The notes: generated by a model not told the origin, from the letters alone. A DNA stretch of 64,000 bases from Varroa destructor (GCF_002443255.2 NW_019211456.1:28145341-28209340); one strand, 5' to 3'; shown: positions 25,542 to 38,826, counted from the stretch's first letter. A program made the numbers and translations.

Positions 25542-25548
25542 TTTTATA
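25542..25548 (-). promoter_or_regulatory. TATA box candidate for the 92-residue ORF
   Basis: On the minus strand this reads TATAAAA. A TCA initiator-like trinucleotide follows about 25 bases downstream, and the ATG at 25479 is 63 bases downstream. The arrangement fits a compact promoter, but single motifs like this are common in AT-rich DNA. Confidence 0.3.
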
Positions 25549-26009
25549 CTGTTGCACTTCTGCTTACTACCCATCACCGTTCTTTGTTCGATTTTTGTAT
25601 CGCATTGTTTCGATAAACAGACCCAATTGTGTGAATAATTTCATTCCGATACTGGGTTGGTCGATTGCGCTGTTTTAGGGATTTGATCGCGGTGCGGTGG
25701 TGGTCCCGCTAGCTTACTTCAGGTAAAATGCTTTTCTCGTTCAAATACTTAAACACTGCAGCGTCCTAGACATCTTATCACTGTGCGGGAAATGTTTCAT
25801 ATTCATGCATAAACTATCTCGTGCCTTTATTTCGCTGTCCCTTTGCTACGATAACTTATTCATTTTAAGACCTCGTGCGATTTTTCTGCTATCTCAAAGT
25901 AAAACTGATGTAAACTTCCCTGTAGATTGCAGTACGTAAGTAGGTAAGCAGGTAAGCAACGACAACGAATTGACATTTACGGAAAACTTTTATTCGTCTT
26001 CTTGATTGA

Positions 26010-26070
26010 AAAATTAATAATATAATATATATATATATATAATAATATAATATAAAATAATTTAAAAAAA
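26010..26070. repeat. TA/TAA-rich low-complexity tract
   Basis: This tract is built of TA and AATA units, including about nine uninterrupted TA dinucleotides near 26025-26041. Confidence 0.93.
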
Positions 26071-29000
26071 TAGTTCATAATAATTTTCACATTTTGCATT
26101 GTTAAAAAATTAATCCAATGAGGAAATCTTTTTCCTAATTGACATTCGGAGCATATCGTTTTTATAGTCACGTCTTCTTCATCACGAAGCCGCGTTTACG
26201 TGAAAAAAATCAGAAAAAAACATGGAGCTACCTGATGGTCAGCAAAAAAAAACCTTGTAGTCGATGTTCTAGCCGGATCCCAAAGGTCTATGGACTGGCA
26301 TGAATTCACTTAACACTTACGCTATTTATAAACAGATTTTAATTTAGTTGCTACAAAAGAAAACTCTTACCATTCAGCATCAAATTAGCTGTACAAAAAA
26401 AAAAAGGCAAATATAACACTAATATAATATATAAATACTTCTAGTACTCAGCACAACCAATAGAGGATTATCTTGAATAATATATGATTATATATGTAAT
26501 GAATGCTACTTCGGTCTCCGACGTTCCCTACTTGTTCATTTCATCTTAGATGGTTTGAGTGCTTTGCCCCACGTACGCATATCTGGATCCGAAAGGCCTG
26601 TATTTGTCATTAGGTCACGGCGAGACATGGTTAAAGAATACGTGTTCTGTTGACCCGACTCGGCGGTACCGAATTAATGAGTACTTTTGTTTAGAGAGAA
26701 CATAATTCACTGCGCACGCAATACGTGATCATACACAAGATCGTACATCACGATCTGCTCCAATGCCGCCTATTAGATCTCTAGCAGTAAAGAAGCAGGA
26801 CCGTCTCAACAATTGCTCTACATGTTAACTCCCCAATAAAATTAGTTTATCTTGTTCTTCGAACCCAGTTACGTTGCCGCATTTACCTAATTTTTTTTTC
26901 TTCTAAGGCCGACTAATCAGGCCTTGCGGTATCTACAGATGTAAAGTGTTCCGAGCGATACATACATTTGCATAGTTTCAGCTGTTGCAGATTCAATGTA
27001 GCGTTGTATGCCCAGCTATTCAAATAGGTGCTTCTGTATGGCCACGTTCTTTCTATGCCTATGGACTCTATAATCATGTTATCCATAATGAAGCAGAAGA
27101 CCTGCTCTCAACATCAAAGATGCCCACCACTCCACTGTCGAGATATGGATAGAACTAAGTAACTTTAATATCCGTCCATTAAATCCGTAGCATAGAAATG
27201 AACGGCTAGACTTTTAGTCAACTTAACTCCTAGGTGCGTCACGAGTAATGAGAATCACAGTTAGATGGATGGATGGATAATTGTCGATCCGACATCATGC
27301 CAATCGACGGCATGGAGCAACCGCTAGTCTATCCATCGCGAGTAACTTTCCTTGCAAACCCCAAGTCTAATGTCCCGCACAACGTCTTGAAGCCTTCGTA
27401 TATTTGCACAGGGCCCAATAACTCCTCTTACAGCTAAGCTGTGACGTTTGGTCTGTTTCTTAGTTCGCCGTTGTGACTAAACGGGTATTTAGATGCAGCC
27501 ATATAAACTATAGACTTCAGACTCAGGACGGGTTGTCTAATAAAACGTGAATGTGCGTCCATGTATGTGGATAGGTAGACAAGCGATCCGATGAAACAGG
27601 CTACGATACCTGACCATTACAGCGACTGCAGCTATTTATCGAGTAGTGAACAGGCAGCGATCTAACGATCGAGTTGAGCGATAGCGTTCTGGGTACACAA
27701 GACGAAGGGTTGTGGCCGACCAACGAAAACGAACTTGAAGAAATAGGTAGCCGAGGAGAAAAAGTAATGTAGTCTAAGTCATGCGAACTGGGGCGGACGG
27801 CGAACTCGATGCGGAAAGCTGTTCAGTAAATGGATAGACAATTGATGAAGAAATCAGGGGCGTGAGGAGTCAGGCTTCTTAGATAGACAATGGGGAAAAG
27901 GAGCAAAATAGGACACCACCTAGAAAGCGGGTAAAGTAAAGACTGGCCAAGCGCCGCAGCAGGAACTTCTGCTACCGTCTTTCTGAGCATGGTGTAGTAG
28001 CTGACGTGGCGGAACGCGCCTGCTACCGCTGCCAACTTCGGCCATACAATGATGAATATAGTGGACGAAATCCCCCCACAACGAGAAGTCGGTTGCCGGA
28101 CTTCCCCTACAACCATCGGCTCGACATGCGGACGACCCATATTTCCAGAGCCTCTCTCACCTAAGACCCCTGCTTTTCTTTTGGCCTGCTTTACGCCGCG
28201 CATTAAATGTATGTTAAACGATATATTGTAACTATTGGATGGAGACACGGCAGCACGTTGCGCTGACAGGAGGGGCTACAACCTGCTGTTTCGCTCGGTA
28301 TTGTAGCGTGACACGAAAACGGAAAACAAGCGACTGTACATAAAAATAGCTAACACAACTAGTGTTTCCATTAACAATACAAGACTACACATATTTTTAA
28401 TGCATTTGCCGGAATTTACTCTTCTTATGTGACAAAATTAATAGAAACCGACCAACGTGCATAACTGATGGAGGTAGAAAACGCACGCTGGGGTGAGAAG
28501 TGAAGACTTTTACAGAGAACAATAGTGACAGGTGCATGTGTCGTGGGATGCCTCACAAAAAGACTGACCGGGTGAAGAAACTCCATTGGAGGGTCTCCTA
28601 ATTTGTGTCGACCATCAGACGGATCGTAGTGTGCGATCGCTGTTCCCCTTTCTAGTCATTTTCTGCGGTGGCCGATTTCCTGTTTGGTCCATGAGCAAAG
28701 CTATCCAATGAACTAGACGTCACTCGCGCATCGGTGCATTGACCGAGAAACGGCCTTTCTAGTGGCCCTTCCAAGCACTCCGGCGTAGGGATCCGCTTCT
28801 GCAGTTTTGATGCCTCGCTGTCCTAGTTATAGCTCTTAGTTGTCCTTTGCCTTAGGACATTCGTTTTCGCTATCGACTATTTGGACCCACAGTTCAAGGT
28901 TGCGGCTGTTGTAATCAGCGGCGAAAAGAGTCACTTACATAGAAAATTACGCAACTAACAAAATAGCGTTATGTAAAACTATTATTGTTAGACGCATTCT

Positions 29001-29183
29001 TTTAATAGACATGTCACCTCAGTTGACGAGACAATTACTGCATCGAGGGAGTGTTAAACGATACCTCTGTGGCTTCCGGCTTACCTAACGGAAACAGTGA
29101 TGTAGTTCAAAGGAAAGAATAGTGATGTAATAGCAGAATTCCGTGACTGGTTCTGTCTACGCTAAGTTTACCCTAGAAGTGAG

Positions 29184-29232
29184 CCCGTCACACTAGGAGT
29201 GGGCTTAAAAGCCCACTCCTAGTAATGACGGG
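29184..29232. repeat. Inverted repeat, 15 bp core plus 7 bp outer stem
   Basis: The core arm actaggagtgggctt (29192-29206) is perfectly reverse-complemented at 29209-29223 around AA. Outside it, cccgtca (29184-29190) pairs with tgacggg (29226-29232) across a small asymmetric bulge, giving 22 paired bases. It lies about 450 bp beyond the TM3-TM4 exon, inside the 5.5 kb intron. The GC content of the arms makes a chance origin unlikely. Confidence 0.96.
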
Positions 29233-29682
29233 ATCTGCATCGACTGTCGATGCATTGATTGAGAATCCTTAATCTAATACTACTCACACATCTACGTTTA
29301 GCTTGCATCCAGCAAAATTTAAGCGCACGACAGAAATAAACTCAAGGAATCATTTCACCAAGGGTATTTCATTAGAACCCAGTTTCCAATCATAGGCAGA
29401 ACGACTACCTCGATTGCCAATGAGTGAAAAATTTCAGCATAGTCAATCGTACTCATCTAGCTAAGACGCACATGTTAGGCGAGCAGTACAATTCTATACA
29501 TTTCGTACATAGATTAAACAAAACATCCGATATGGCCGCCGAACGTTGTTCCAGACGGCTAGTTTCCACCACGAAACCCGCGTCGAATTTCTAACTTAGA
29601 CGATCTTATGTGTTCGTGAGTTCGTTTATGGGGCAACCAGATTAGCGTCACAGAAGGAATCAATTAACTTAAATGTACTGAC

Positions 29683-29908
29683 CGGTGCTTTCTTTAGGTA
29701 TGTCGAATGCAGTAGCGTAAAGATACACGGGGACCATGAGTAGGGCAGACACCGTCCACGCAGTGAGACAAACGAATTTAGCGATGAATGGCGTCCGATA
29801 CCTCGGCGATGAAATCGGATGACAAACGGCTATATAACGATCCGCAGACATCACCGTAAGCAGAAGTGACGATGTGAACTGGTTGATTGATGTTGTCGTC
29901 ATGTAAAT
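29683..29908 (-). CDS. AstC-R: Allatostatin-C/somatostatin-like receptor, exon with TM3-TM4 (partial gene)
   Basis: This is the first exon of the receptor visible in the window, 226 bp, entering in phase 0 and leaving in phase 1. The acceptor reads gatttcag before ATTTAC; the donor is GTCAGT, after ACC G. It encodes about 75 residues starting IYMTTTSINQFTSS (TM3), then the G-protein-coupling DRY motif in SADRYIAVCHP (exon residues about 21-31), intracellular loop 2 (ISSPRYRTPF), and TM4 with LTAWTVSALLMVP. This TM3/ICL2 signature is characteristic of allatostatin-C receptors, the protostome relatives of vertebrate somatostatin and opioid receptors, which act at the plasma membrane and in known members couple to Gi/o. 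The ATG inside the exon is internal, not the start, because TM1, TM2 and the TM3 disulphide cysteine must come from an upstream exon. I could not find that exon. Assignment to the family is strong; the exact paralogue is not determined. Confidence 0.93.
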
Positions 29909-32900
29909 CTGAAATCAGATCGAACATTTTCAATTAATGATGATTAATTCAGTAATGCGGCTGAGTGGTATCCTGTGGGAAATTAACTGTGGCAACTAAC
30001 ACCCATACTTGACGCTACCATTATAATACTGAAGAAATACGTCTTTCATCGTTGCACATCCCTCCTTGAAGTCTTCCTTTAGCTTGTAAAGGTAAATCTC
30101 TATCGCATGCCCTAGTCTACACTAGTTTGGAGCCGAAAGCTTGCGAGCAGCGTATGAAATGTGTTCTACTTGTATTAAATTGTCAAGTTTTACCTTTCAG
30201 TACACATTATGAATAGCTGTATTGTTTGATATCGGCATGGTATAAGAAAAAAAGAGTTTCGTCACTTGATTCAGGTTCTTTTCAATGATGTCGCATACCA
30301 TGACGGCACGTTTTCGGCCGAACTAGCTGACTGAAACGGGGTGCATAAGTGCGCCCCGCTATACAGGGGTAAGGGCAGCTTCTAGGGGCGCAGGCGGAAG
30401 TACATTCATTCTACCATTAAGTTGAAAACTCACGTTCACGAACTCTGATCTAACCACCATCCACACACGGTACATGCTAGGCCTTAAAGCAGCACAAATA
30501 TATTCGATGACAGAGAGTAGAACAAGCACCGACATACTTCCGGCGGCCGACCGCAACCGTAAAACCTACTGCTAACGATTAAACGCCTTACCCTTCTGCT
30601 CGTATGTAATATATAATCTGTTAAGATACGATTTTTACTCATAATTCACTTTTGGCGTTACGCTGTGTGACGGTGTCTCAGTCTGGACGCGGCTGGCACG
30701 TATATCACTCTCATAGGCCCGGGCTTGCAAAGCACTGTTTCCGCAAACGATTGCAGTAACGGTGTTTGTACGCCGATTTGAATCGTTGTAACCGAGTTTA
30801 CATGAGTCATAAAAACAACTGATATACACTAAATAGGCATAAATCCGATTGTGTTCGATGCAAGTGGCGTTCGTAGAAATTTCAACATTAATCAATGGGG
30901 CAATCGTTTCTGGCAAAGGCCAAAAAAATCTTCGGTAGCTCTTAGGAACAGTCATTTTTTGGCTAATGTTTAATCAATGTTGTTATTAAATAAGCATATG
31001 ACATGTCAGCGCACTTGGAGATTGCGCATTTCCGATGCAAATCACAGATAGCCGTATAGATCCTTGATCCTTTGTGTTAGAAAGCTGAGTTTTAGGTGAT
31101 CGAAACTAAGTAATGCCCCTGAAAAGAGAATACACCTTCTAACTTGAATGAAACTCACCTTAGTCTGCAAAGTAATATGTATACTTAACCCAGGGTCCAG
31201 ATACTTCACAGATGCTTCACGAAGCGCTCTAATTACACATTTAGCGACAAATACAAATTCTATCTATTATATTCAAGGTATTTACACTTTTACAATAGCT
31301 ATGTGCGCGAAGTTGGGTCTAGCAATGGGTTAGCATATGAAACTAAATAACGTAATGTATTCTGGATATGTATATGGAATGTTTAGCGTTGATTTTCCCA
31401 TGAATCCATCGTACAGGTCTTCTTGGTAGTGGGGCATGTGGCTTACTCTAATTCATCTACGAAATGTCTAAATCGTTGAGCTGGAGGAACGGTAAGAGAC
31501 ACAGACGGGGCAAATTCGGCTACGGAGAATAAACTTTAACCGCTGCGAACCTGCGAGTTCAAGCCGAGGAGGCCATGCGATACGCATAGCGGGCTAATTT
31601 TACCGTTAGGTAATACATATGCTTGCGATAGTAAGGGGCTGTAAAAGCCAGCTAGTTAACTAAACTTTTTACTACCAGCCGTAACCTGTCTCGTTATAAA
31701 TTAGGTCTTAGACACATTGCCGTACCATTCCTACTGCCAACAATTAAACTTGTTGCTTCAATGATCTGTCATATATTAGATCCATATCACACTGTGTCTA
31801 CGAATTTAATACGAAAATATCAAAATGCCCCATTTGTTAATTGCCCAAATGTCATAAGGTAACACAATATGTGATCTGTGTCATTATTGAGGTAACAATA
31901 ATTGAATCCGTCAAACATATCATTTCGTGATAGTACGACATCGTCGCCCGGGGCTGCTAAATCTGGTGGAGCTCTAGTCTAACGACTGGTATTGACGTAA
32001 CTCATGGAAAATCCATTTTTTTTATTTCACATTCGAGTTCCATATAATCTGTACACGCATGAGCATCAAGGGCACGTTCCAAGTAGCGTATGGGCAGCTG
32101 CAAACAGGTGAACCTGCGTAAGCATTAACGTTAGCATCTGCGCAATCTGGTAGATACAATTTGGCCGGTCTTAAATTGTTCAGAGTCATCAATTCACTGA
32201 TGAAGTTAGATCAGCATTGGCAAAATTATCTGTAAATTCTGTGCAGAATTTTCTGTGTAACCGACATCCCCGTGCAAGGAATCGTGATTGACTAGTGTAG
32301 ATCAAATCTTAAAACAATATGTAACAAAAAGCATGACGAGTTCTTCCGAAAGCGGATTACTGTATATGATATTTATTCTAGGTGCATCTTATGTTTTTTT
32401 TGGCACGCTAGGATGCCGCCTGTGGCTAGAACAATCAAGTCTTCTGGACAGGTATATACATAGGCTTAAAAGCGCTGACTTTTCGCAGCTAAGTGATGTA
32501 ATCATTAGAACGGTCAAAGTCGCTGAGTGTACTACATACGAATGACCCGAATACCATCGAAGCTGCTTAGTTGTTCTTGTTCCTCTGCGTTGGCAATAAT
32601 ACAAACCCAATGTTCTGTATAATTCTTCAGCCTTCAGCCAACGCAAATCGGTAGTCTAGCTATATAGGAAAACGTTTTCGCATTAATGTCGCCGATCGCA
32701 CTAAGTGACGTGCTGCTGATGTGCTCCTGTGTATATCTAGAAGCCTTGACGTGCATCCCTTCCCCCAGCTGCTAGCAAACTCCATCATTGTCGTTGTTGA
32801 GAGCTCTCAACCGAATACCGAACGTAAAAATACATCTGGGATGTTAGTACCACCATAACCAATGAAGCTGCAAACCAATGACTCCCAAAGGGCACATCCC

Positions 32901-33477
32901 TGATGATGAAGCTAACTTTCAAAATGAAGGTCCCCCCAACCGCAGTAGAGGGCACCCACAGCGCGCTGCCTGTGGCCTCATCGACCCCGTATTGCATTCT
33001 TCTTCGTTGAGTCTCTCTGCTGTTTTCATTGCCAGCATTAGAATTATCATTAACGTGACCTCACGTTTTTTTCGTACTGTCTGATGAAAGCATGGGATAA
33101 GTAAAGCTAGGTAAACAAAGTTCCAATCAATTGTAAAAACGCTTTGGTTCTTTATAATGAAGCGACATTTTGGGATGAACGAATTGCCCAGAGACCCAGT
33201 CACAACTCGCATGTTAATCTTTATTCCTCTGAGGTCCTCCTTGTCCTCTGGGCTTCTGCGGCACGCACCAGCCACCGAAGTATGTGCTGTGCACCATATG
33301 CTGTAATAGACAACTAACATTGCACCCAGCTACCGTAGGATTTGTAATGGAGATTAAGAACGCGACTGGCGTACACTCAGGTTCAGTGGTCACGATACTA
33401 ACGGTTTACGAACTGATATGATAAAAAAACAGCTGTGGAAATATGGTAACTTTTTGTTGAGGCACGATGGGGTGTAA

Positions 33478-33495
33478 TTAACTCATATGAGTTAA
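33478..33495. repeat. Perfect 18-base palindrome
   Basis: The sequence ttaactcatatgagttaa is fully self-complementary with no loop. Confidence 0.96.
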
Positions 33496-33798
33496 CTGCA
33501 TATTATAGCACGAGCTTAATTAATTTATCCGGCAGTCAGGGAAACCTCGAGAAGGCTAAAATATGTTTAACTTATGTGTTTATTATTCTATGGAAAAGCC
33601 TATGGAAAATTTGCACTAGACTGAGCGATGTGCAATCTGAGACCTGTTTAGCGAGTGATACTAGGTATTTGTTTGGGCCTTCCTAAGCCTGAAGTATATT
33701 CGGCTAGATGGTATATTATAGAAAAATATAATATAAATAATAATAAAAATATTATACGACGTATTTGACACTTCATCTGGAAACGATTGGTTTACGTC

Positions 33799-33834
33799 TA
33801 GTAATGTTGGAGGGTGCCACCTCCAACATTACTA
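33799..33834. repeat. Perfect inverted repeat, 15 bp arms, 6-base loop
   Basis: The arm tagtaatgttggagg (33799-33813) is exactly reverse-complemented at 33820-33834. A third partial copy, gttggagg, follows immediately at 33838-33845 in the orientation of the first arm. The locus thus holds forward, reverse and forward copies, suggesting repeated strand switching. Confidence 0.95.
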
Positions 33835-36800
33835 AACGTTGGAGGATACCAGATTAAACAAATCGCTCTAATTGCACTCACTAGCTATGTAGCAATATTC
33901 GCTGGAAGAACACGCTAGCTTGTTTATGACAGCATCTGGCCATGATGATAGATTTATATCCTAAGGTCATTCATATAACAGTCGTATATTACGTCATAAT
34001 GCGATCTGGGCGGAGATAGCTGTCTGTCAAATCGTTCCACTAAGGGTTCAATCGGTAGTAACATTGCTTACTCCAAAACAATAGTAGATCAGGCAAGCGC
34101 CCTCGGCGTCAGCTTCTCCATTTCGGAATAGCTAACTCTTGACGCCCATAATAGAGCCCTGCATAGCAACCGGCAAAAAAAGGCTCTACCTATATCTTGT
34201 TACGTATCCAGGTGTATATGGGGGTGCTGCGCACGCAATCGCCTACAACGAACACGTTTCTTCCACTGAGCAATCTTTGAGTAGCTGCCAATCCTAAAAG
34301 TAGGGTAATAGATCTGTAGCTAAAAAAACACAAATGCGTGTTTTATCCACTGGCATATCAAATTTGTTTTTATTTAATGTTATATTTCGTTTCTGTATAC
34401 GTGTCGCGGTAAATTTAATACTTTTCAGACAGAGTCTTATATCCAACAGGGACGCTAGGCATGCTAAATGCCCGCTCCATTCAAAAATATATCTCTGAAC
34501 GGTTGATAATTATCGCTAATTCAGAAGCTTGTAAGTTTTGCAACTTCTTTTGCAATAAGAAAGTTTAAGAACTTCTCAGATAAGATGTCCAAGACGCGTT
34601 TTATCAAAGGATTGCCAGTATCGGTGATTAATCTAAGCACAATAAATAATTTAAACGCATTATGGGAAAAAAACATGGCCCAGCAGATGTTTAATTGTAA
34701 CCGTTAATCAAAGCAACTTGTCCTATTTCTATAAGCGGTTTTTATCAATTTCGAAATTCTAGTTCTTAATATATATATAAATAGTAGTATTCTACGCTAT
34801 CTATGCTCTACCTCTATTCTATAACAGTATTATGGTACCTTAGGAACAGGTATAATTGACCGAAAAAATTATTTTTCTGATACCGTTAAACATAACGATA
34901 GGGAAAGAGCACAATAATAGTTTAGTGGTAAATCAGAAACTACTCAAGGCACCAACGCAGATTCAGTTTTTCATAACAAATATCTCAACTACATTGTCTG
35001 GTCAATATACAAGTCAATAGTAAAGTAACGTAAGTTTACCAGTTTATAGAATTCTTGTGCCTGTTACACTCCCTTAATGAGGCCTTATGGGTTTATTTGG
35101 TCTTACGTATTGGCCTCACCAATTGGTCTTACGCTGTCTAACATGTCTAACACTAACATTAGTAGAGGACGTTGTTGTCATTGTGGACCACGGCCACAGT
35201 TGGTAATAACACGGCAAAGCAAACAAACGAGATAGGCGGGGAAAAGGGAAGAAAAGGGTTCAGGCAATCTCCTAGCCGCCCACCAAACTCGCTACTGATC
35301 GCCACGGGGACGAGGCTAGTCTTGGAAACAAGTTCATGACCTGCTGTCCCCGTACCCCTGTTGTTTTCCCCATTATAGAATCCTTCTGATCCGACGAAAG
35401 AGAGTACATTCATGCGATTTCTTTTCATCGTAAACTGAGTAAGGGAGTCTCAAGGAAGCAAAATTCCCTTGCTTGTTTGCTTTCCTGCCTTCTGCTGTTC
35501 CTATCTGCTGCTTCGACTGGTGTTGCTAATTCGTTGGTTCTTCCCATTCTTCTGTCTCGTATGCTTCGTTCAGTTACTCCCATCCATCTGCAGTTCAGAG
35601 AGAGAAAGAAAGTGAAGCCAGAAAAGCGAGAACCTCATCGGGTATTGGTCGTCTATCTGTCTTACCCGCTCCTTGTCTCTGTCTCAATCTGCTCCTACCC
35701 CTATCGGATACTGTAACCTGCTTTCTTCGCCATCAACCTTTCTTGTCTATTCCTTCATTCTACTAGCCTTGCTTACCCTGAGCTGTCGTGCCCCTAACCC
35801 CACGCTCCAATTCTAGCTCCCATTCGCCACAGAGTTTGGCAATGAACAAACTGGAGAAAGAATACTAAGAACTAGAGATAACTACCCCCGTCTGATTCCA
35901 CTTTACCTTTATAGCCAAGTTAGCCGCGAGATCCATCGGCCGCGACCAACGCAGTGGCCGTCACGGCTACCGACGAAAAACTTACTTTCCTTGCCTCTAC
36001 CGGCAACAACAGGCAGTAGAGTTATCATCGTCTTGAAGCACGTCCGGTTTCCGTTCTAGCGGTTTCCAGGAAATAGCAGCAACAGCAGCACCAGCAGCAG
36101 GAACGCACACAGACAGCCATAGCTACAACACTGACCAGCCATATACCCATGATGCCTATATCGAATCATTGTACTGTTATTGTCTACGTACATGCGACTA
36201 TCGAATAAGCCGGGCTGGCAGCCGCCCAGGTGGGACCAGCTAATGGCATACCGTTGCTTCTCGGAGAGGCCTGGTGACATCGCAAATTAACAACAGGTTG
36301 GAATGGAGTAGCGGAACAGTGCTTACTTCCCAATCAGCAACGACGTGTGAAGCCGACGATGTGGCAGGAATAGAGTAGATGACGTTTGTTATCAAACTGA
36401 TCATTGGATTCGAGCAACCGAAACAGAAAATAAAAATACAAGTGGTGCATGAAATGCAAGATAACGATAAAATCCTTTCTTACCAAGTGAAAAAGTTTAT
36501 TCTGGTCCTCAATGATGTAATTCTAAAATCGAAAAATAAGGAACATGGGCTCGATGTATTATGCGTGTAAACTGAAACATTTTGAATGAAATTTTTAATG
36601 GCGTGGCCCGCGCACCTGAAATTACCCCAAGATAGTCTATATAAAAATTCTATGGGGTTCTTTGTAGATTATTGTCGTAATGGAATTTTTCTACGGACAA
36701 ACATAACTTCTGCGTACTTCAGGATTGTAACTTCTGCGTAATAATATTTTTTTTTTTTTTAATTAAAGACGCAACAAAGTTTTTCTGGAGGGTGGGTCCG

Positions 36801-37323
36801 GTCACGTTAAAGGTTAATATGAACGGAAGCAATCTGCTGATTATCATAGAATGCTTGCTTTCCGTCCAACATCCAAACAGAGAAATTGTTTTTATCCAAT
36901 ATATAAACAAGTGTTTGACCCACAAAGATACACAATCGGCGCATTGTGTATTTCACCGATGTTTATGTTTGCTGTAACTCTTGGTAACTTGAGCATTATC
37001 AGTTACGAATATTTTTAAAAATTTTTGCCCTGTTTTTTTCTTCTGTTTACTCAATTTGTACATATGTTCATGCGCATATGCAAGGTCCTGCTATTGGCAA
37101 GAGCCCAGTCGTATTTCGCCTAATAGACAAGTTTGTGTTCTATAAGTTACATTTAACTAGATAAATATGTCAGTTGTATGACCGTCTCAAACTACTATCT
37201 GCCATTTGACAATGACGGTCGATAAGAAGAACAACTTCGGGGGGCAAGAAATGGTGTATATTTGTCAAAAACGTTCTGATCTACGCAAACACAAAAAAGC
37301 ACTTCCGGCACGAAAGAAAATGG

Positions 37324-37345
37324 GTAGAAAAGTCCTCTTTTCTAC
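37324..37345. repeat. Short inverted repeat, 9 bp arms
   Basis: The arm gtagaaaag and its reverse complement cttttctac flank the loop TCCT. It is short enough that chance is plausible. Confidence 0.8.
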
Positions 37346-38826
37346 ACTCCTTTTCCACACCTTGAATCGCTGATTAATCCCTGAACACTTTTAGTAAGCC
37401 CTGCTTAATGCCTATGGATGAAAACTATTAGACGTAGAAAATATATGATGCAGATCTTAGTAGCAGTAATAATTACAGTGAGGATTGTTGCCACAAATAC
37501 ATGGGTGAAGGACAACAAGCCTGTAGCAACGAACGGTCGATGATGATATGGCTAGCTTGGTAATAATGTATTACTAGCTAACGAGGAGATGGTTTTTCCT
37601 AATGGCAAATTTTCCTTATGATTTTTTTTTTTTATTTAATTTTCCTAGCTTTATGCTCAACTGAGTGTTACTTAGGGGACACACGTTGTACACCGCTTAT
37701 TTATTCTAAGATTCTCTTCAACCCAGAGTCACCATTTACGCAAAGGCCAATCTAGTTAGGAAAAGTATTCCTTAACTATATGCGCACTTAGTAGATATTT
37801 GTGATAAGTAAAATAACGCCTCTGAGATTGCGCATCAACGCCTACACCCCAAGGCGCTGAAAATTGTTTAGTTACATACACCCAGAACATGGTACGTTCT
37901 TTGGTTACCACTGTATGTTAAAAGCGATACGTTTGCTTTCTCGAAACGACAGCTGAATGTATTGATTTGTATTCTACGGATAAACTTGGCAGGGTAAGCT
38001 GAAAGAGCAATTTCACATTACAATCATGTTTTACAGTTTTCAAGAAAACGAGTGTGCCCTATTAAATGGTTCGATAATACCGTTACTAAGCCCTGAATTT
38101 TGTCACAGCTAATATTGATAGATGCCACCATTTTTTAGTCATTAAGTGGTTTAGCAGACGGTTTAAGAAAGACTGAATCATTACCGTCTTCGCTTTTGGA
38201 GCTAATCTTCTATAGGTACACGCATTAATAGGTAATAAGATCGGCAAATGTAGTCACTTTTCTAGAAGTCCACCGAAGTCTCTTCTCTGTTCTGCGAGAC
38301 GGGCTCGTAAACACAGAATGCTCCATTGAAGGCTTCAATATGTCTTCAGCAGATAGCTTCTTCGTTACAATCGATGAAAATCATAGTATTTGTTATGAAT
38401 AAGAGCGTTACCACTATCGGTCGGTCGGTCGTTCGTACGTACGTATCCACACGTATTTATGTGCAACATCGTGCGGAACAGAAAACACGATCGAAGACAC
38501 TATTCTGTTATCCTGAACTGTACATACATTGGAACCCGGTTATGAGCATATAAATTCTCCTACGAGTATGTACAACATAGCATTTATCTAGTCGTCTTCA
38601 AAACTTAGTGAAGCTCCACGTACTTCGCGTAGTTTATATTAATGGCTTTGTCTTTTCTCAGTGGAGCAAAATTTGGAACTAAAAAAATTATCATATTGAA
38701 TTTTGCCGAATACTAACTAGGCTTAAGCGGCATCGGTAAACATGTTCGTCCTTTACTATTACGTAGTCCGGACATGATTAATTTTTGTTGCATATCTAAC
38801 CTAATTTAGACAGTGACATAGTGAAC

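Larger units (their letters stand above)
24150..29682 (-). other. Receptor intron, 5.5 kb
   Basis: This intron begins GTCAGT (an acceptable but not consensus donor) and ends ttttattag at the exon starting at 24149. It splits a codon in phase 1 (G + AT, giving Asp). It holds the 16-base palindrome at 24476, a possible small independent gene at 25201-25479, an AT-rich repeat near 26010-26070, short GATG repeats near 27264, a moderately GC-rich stretch at about 27780-28250 whose open frames I do not recognise, and the strong hairpin at 29184-29232. I see no further receptor exon in it. Confidence 0.85.

Noticed and set aside
7209..27280. Short GATA- and GATG-like repeats (near 7211 and 27264) as possible CRISPR-like arrays
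   Set aside because: They are plain microsatellite units without spacers, in a eukaryotic context.
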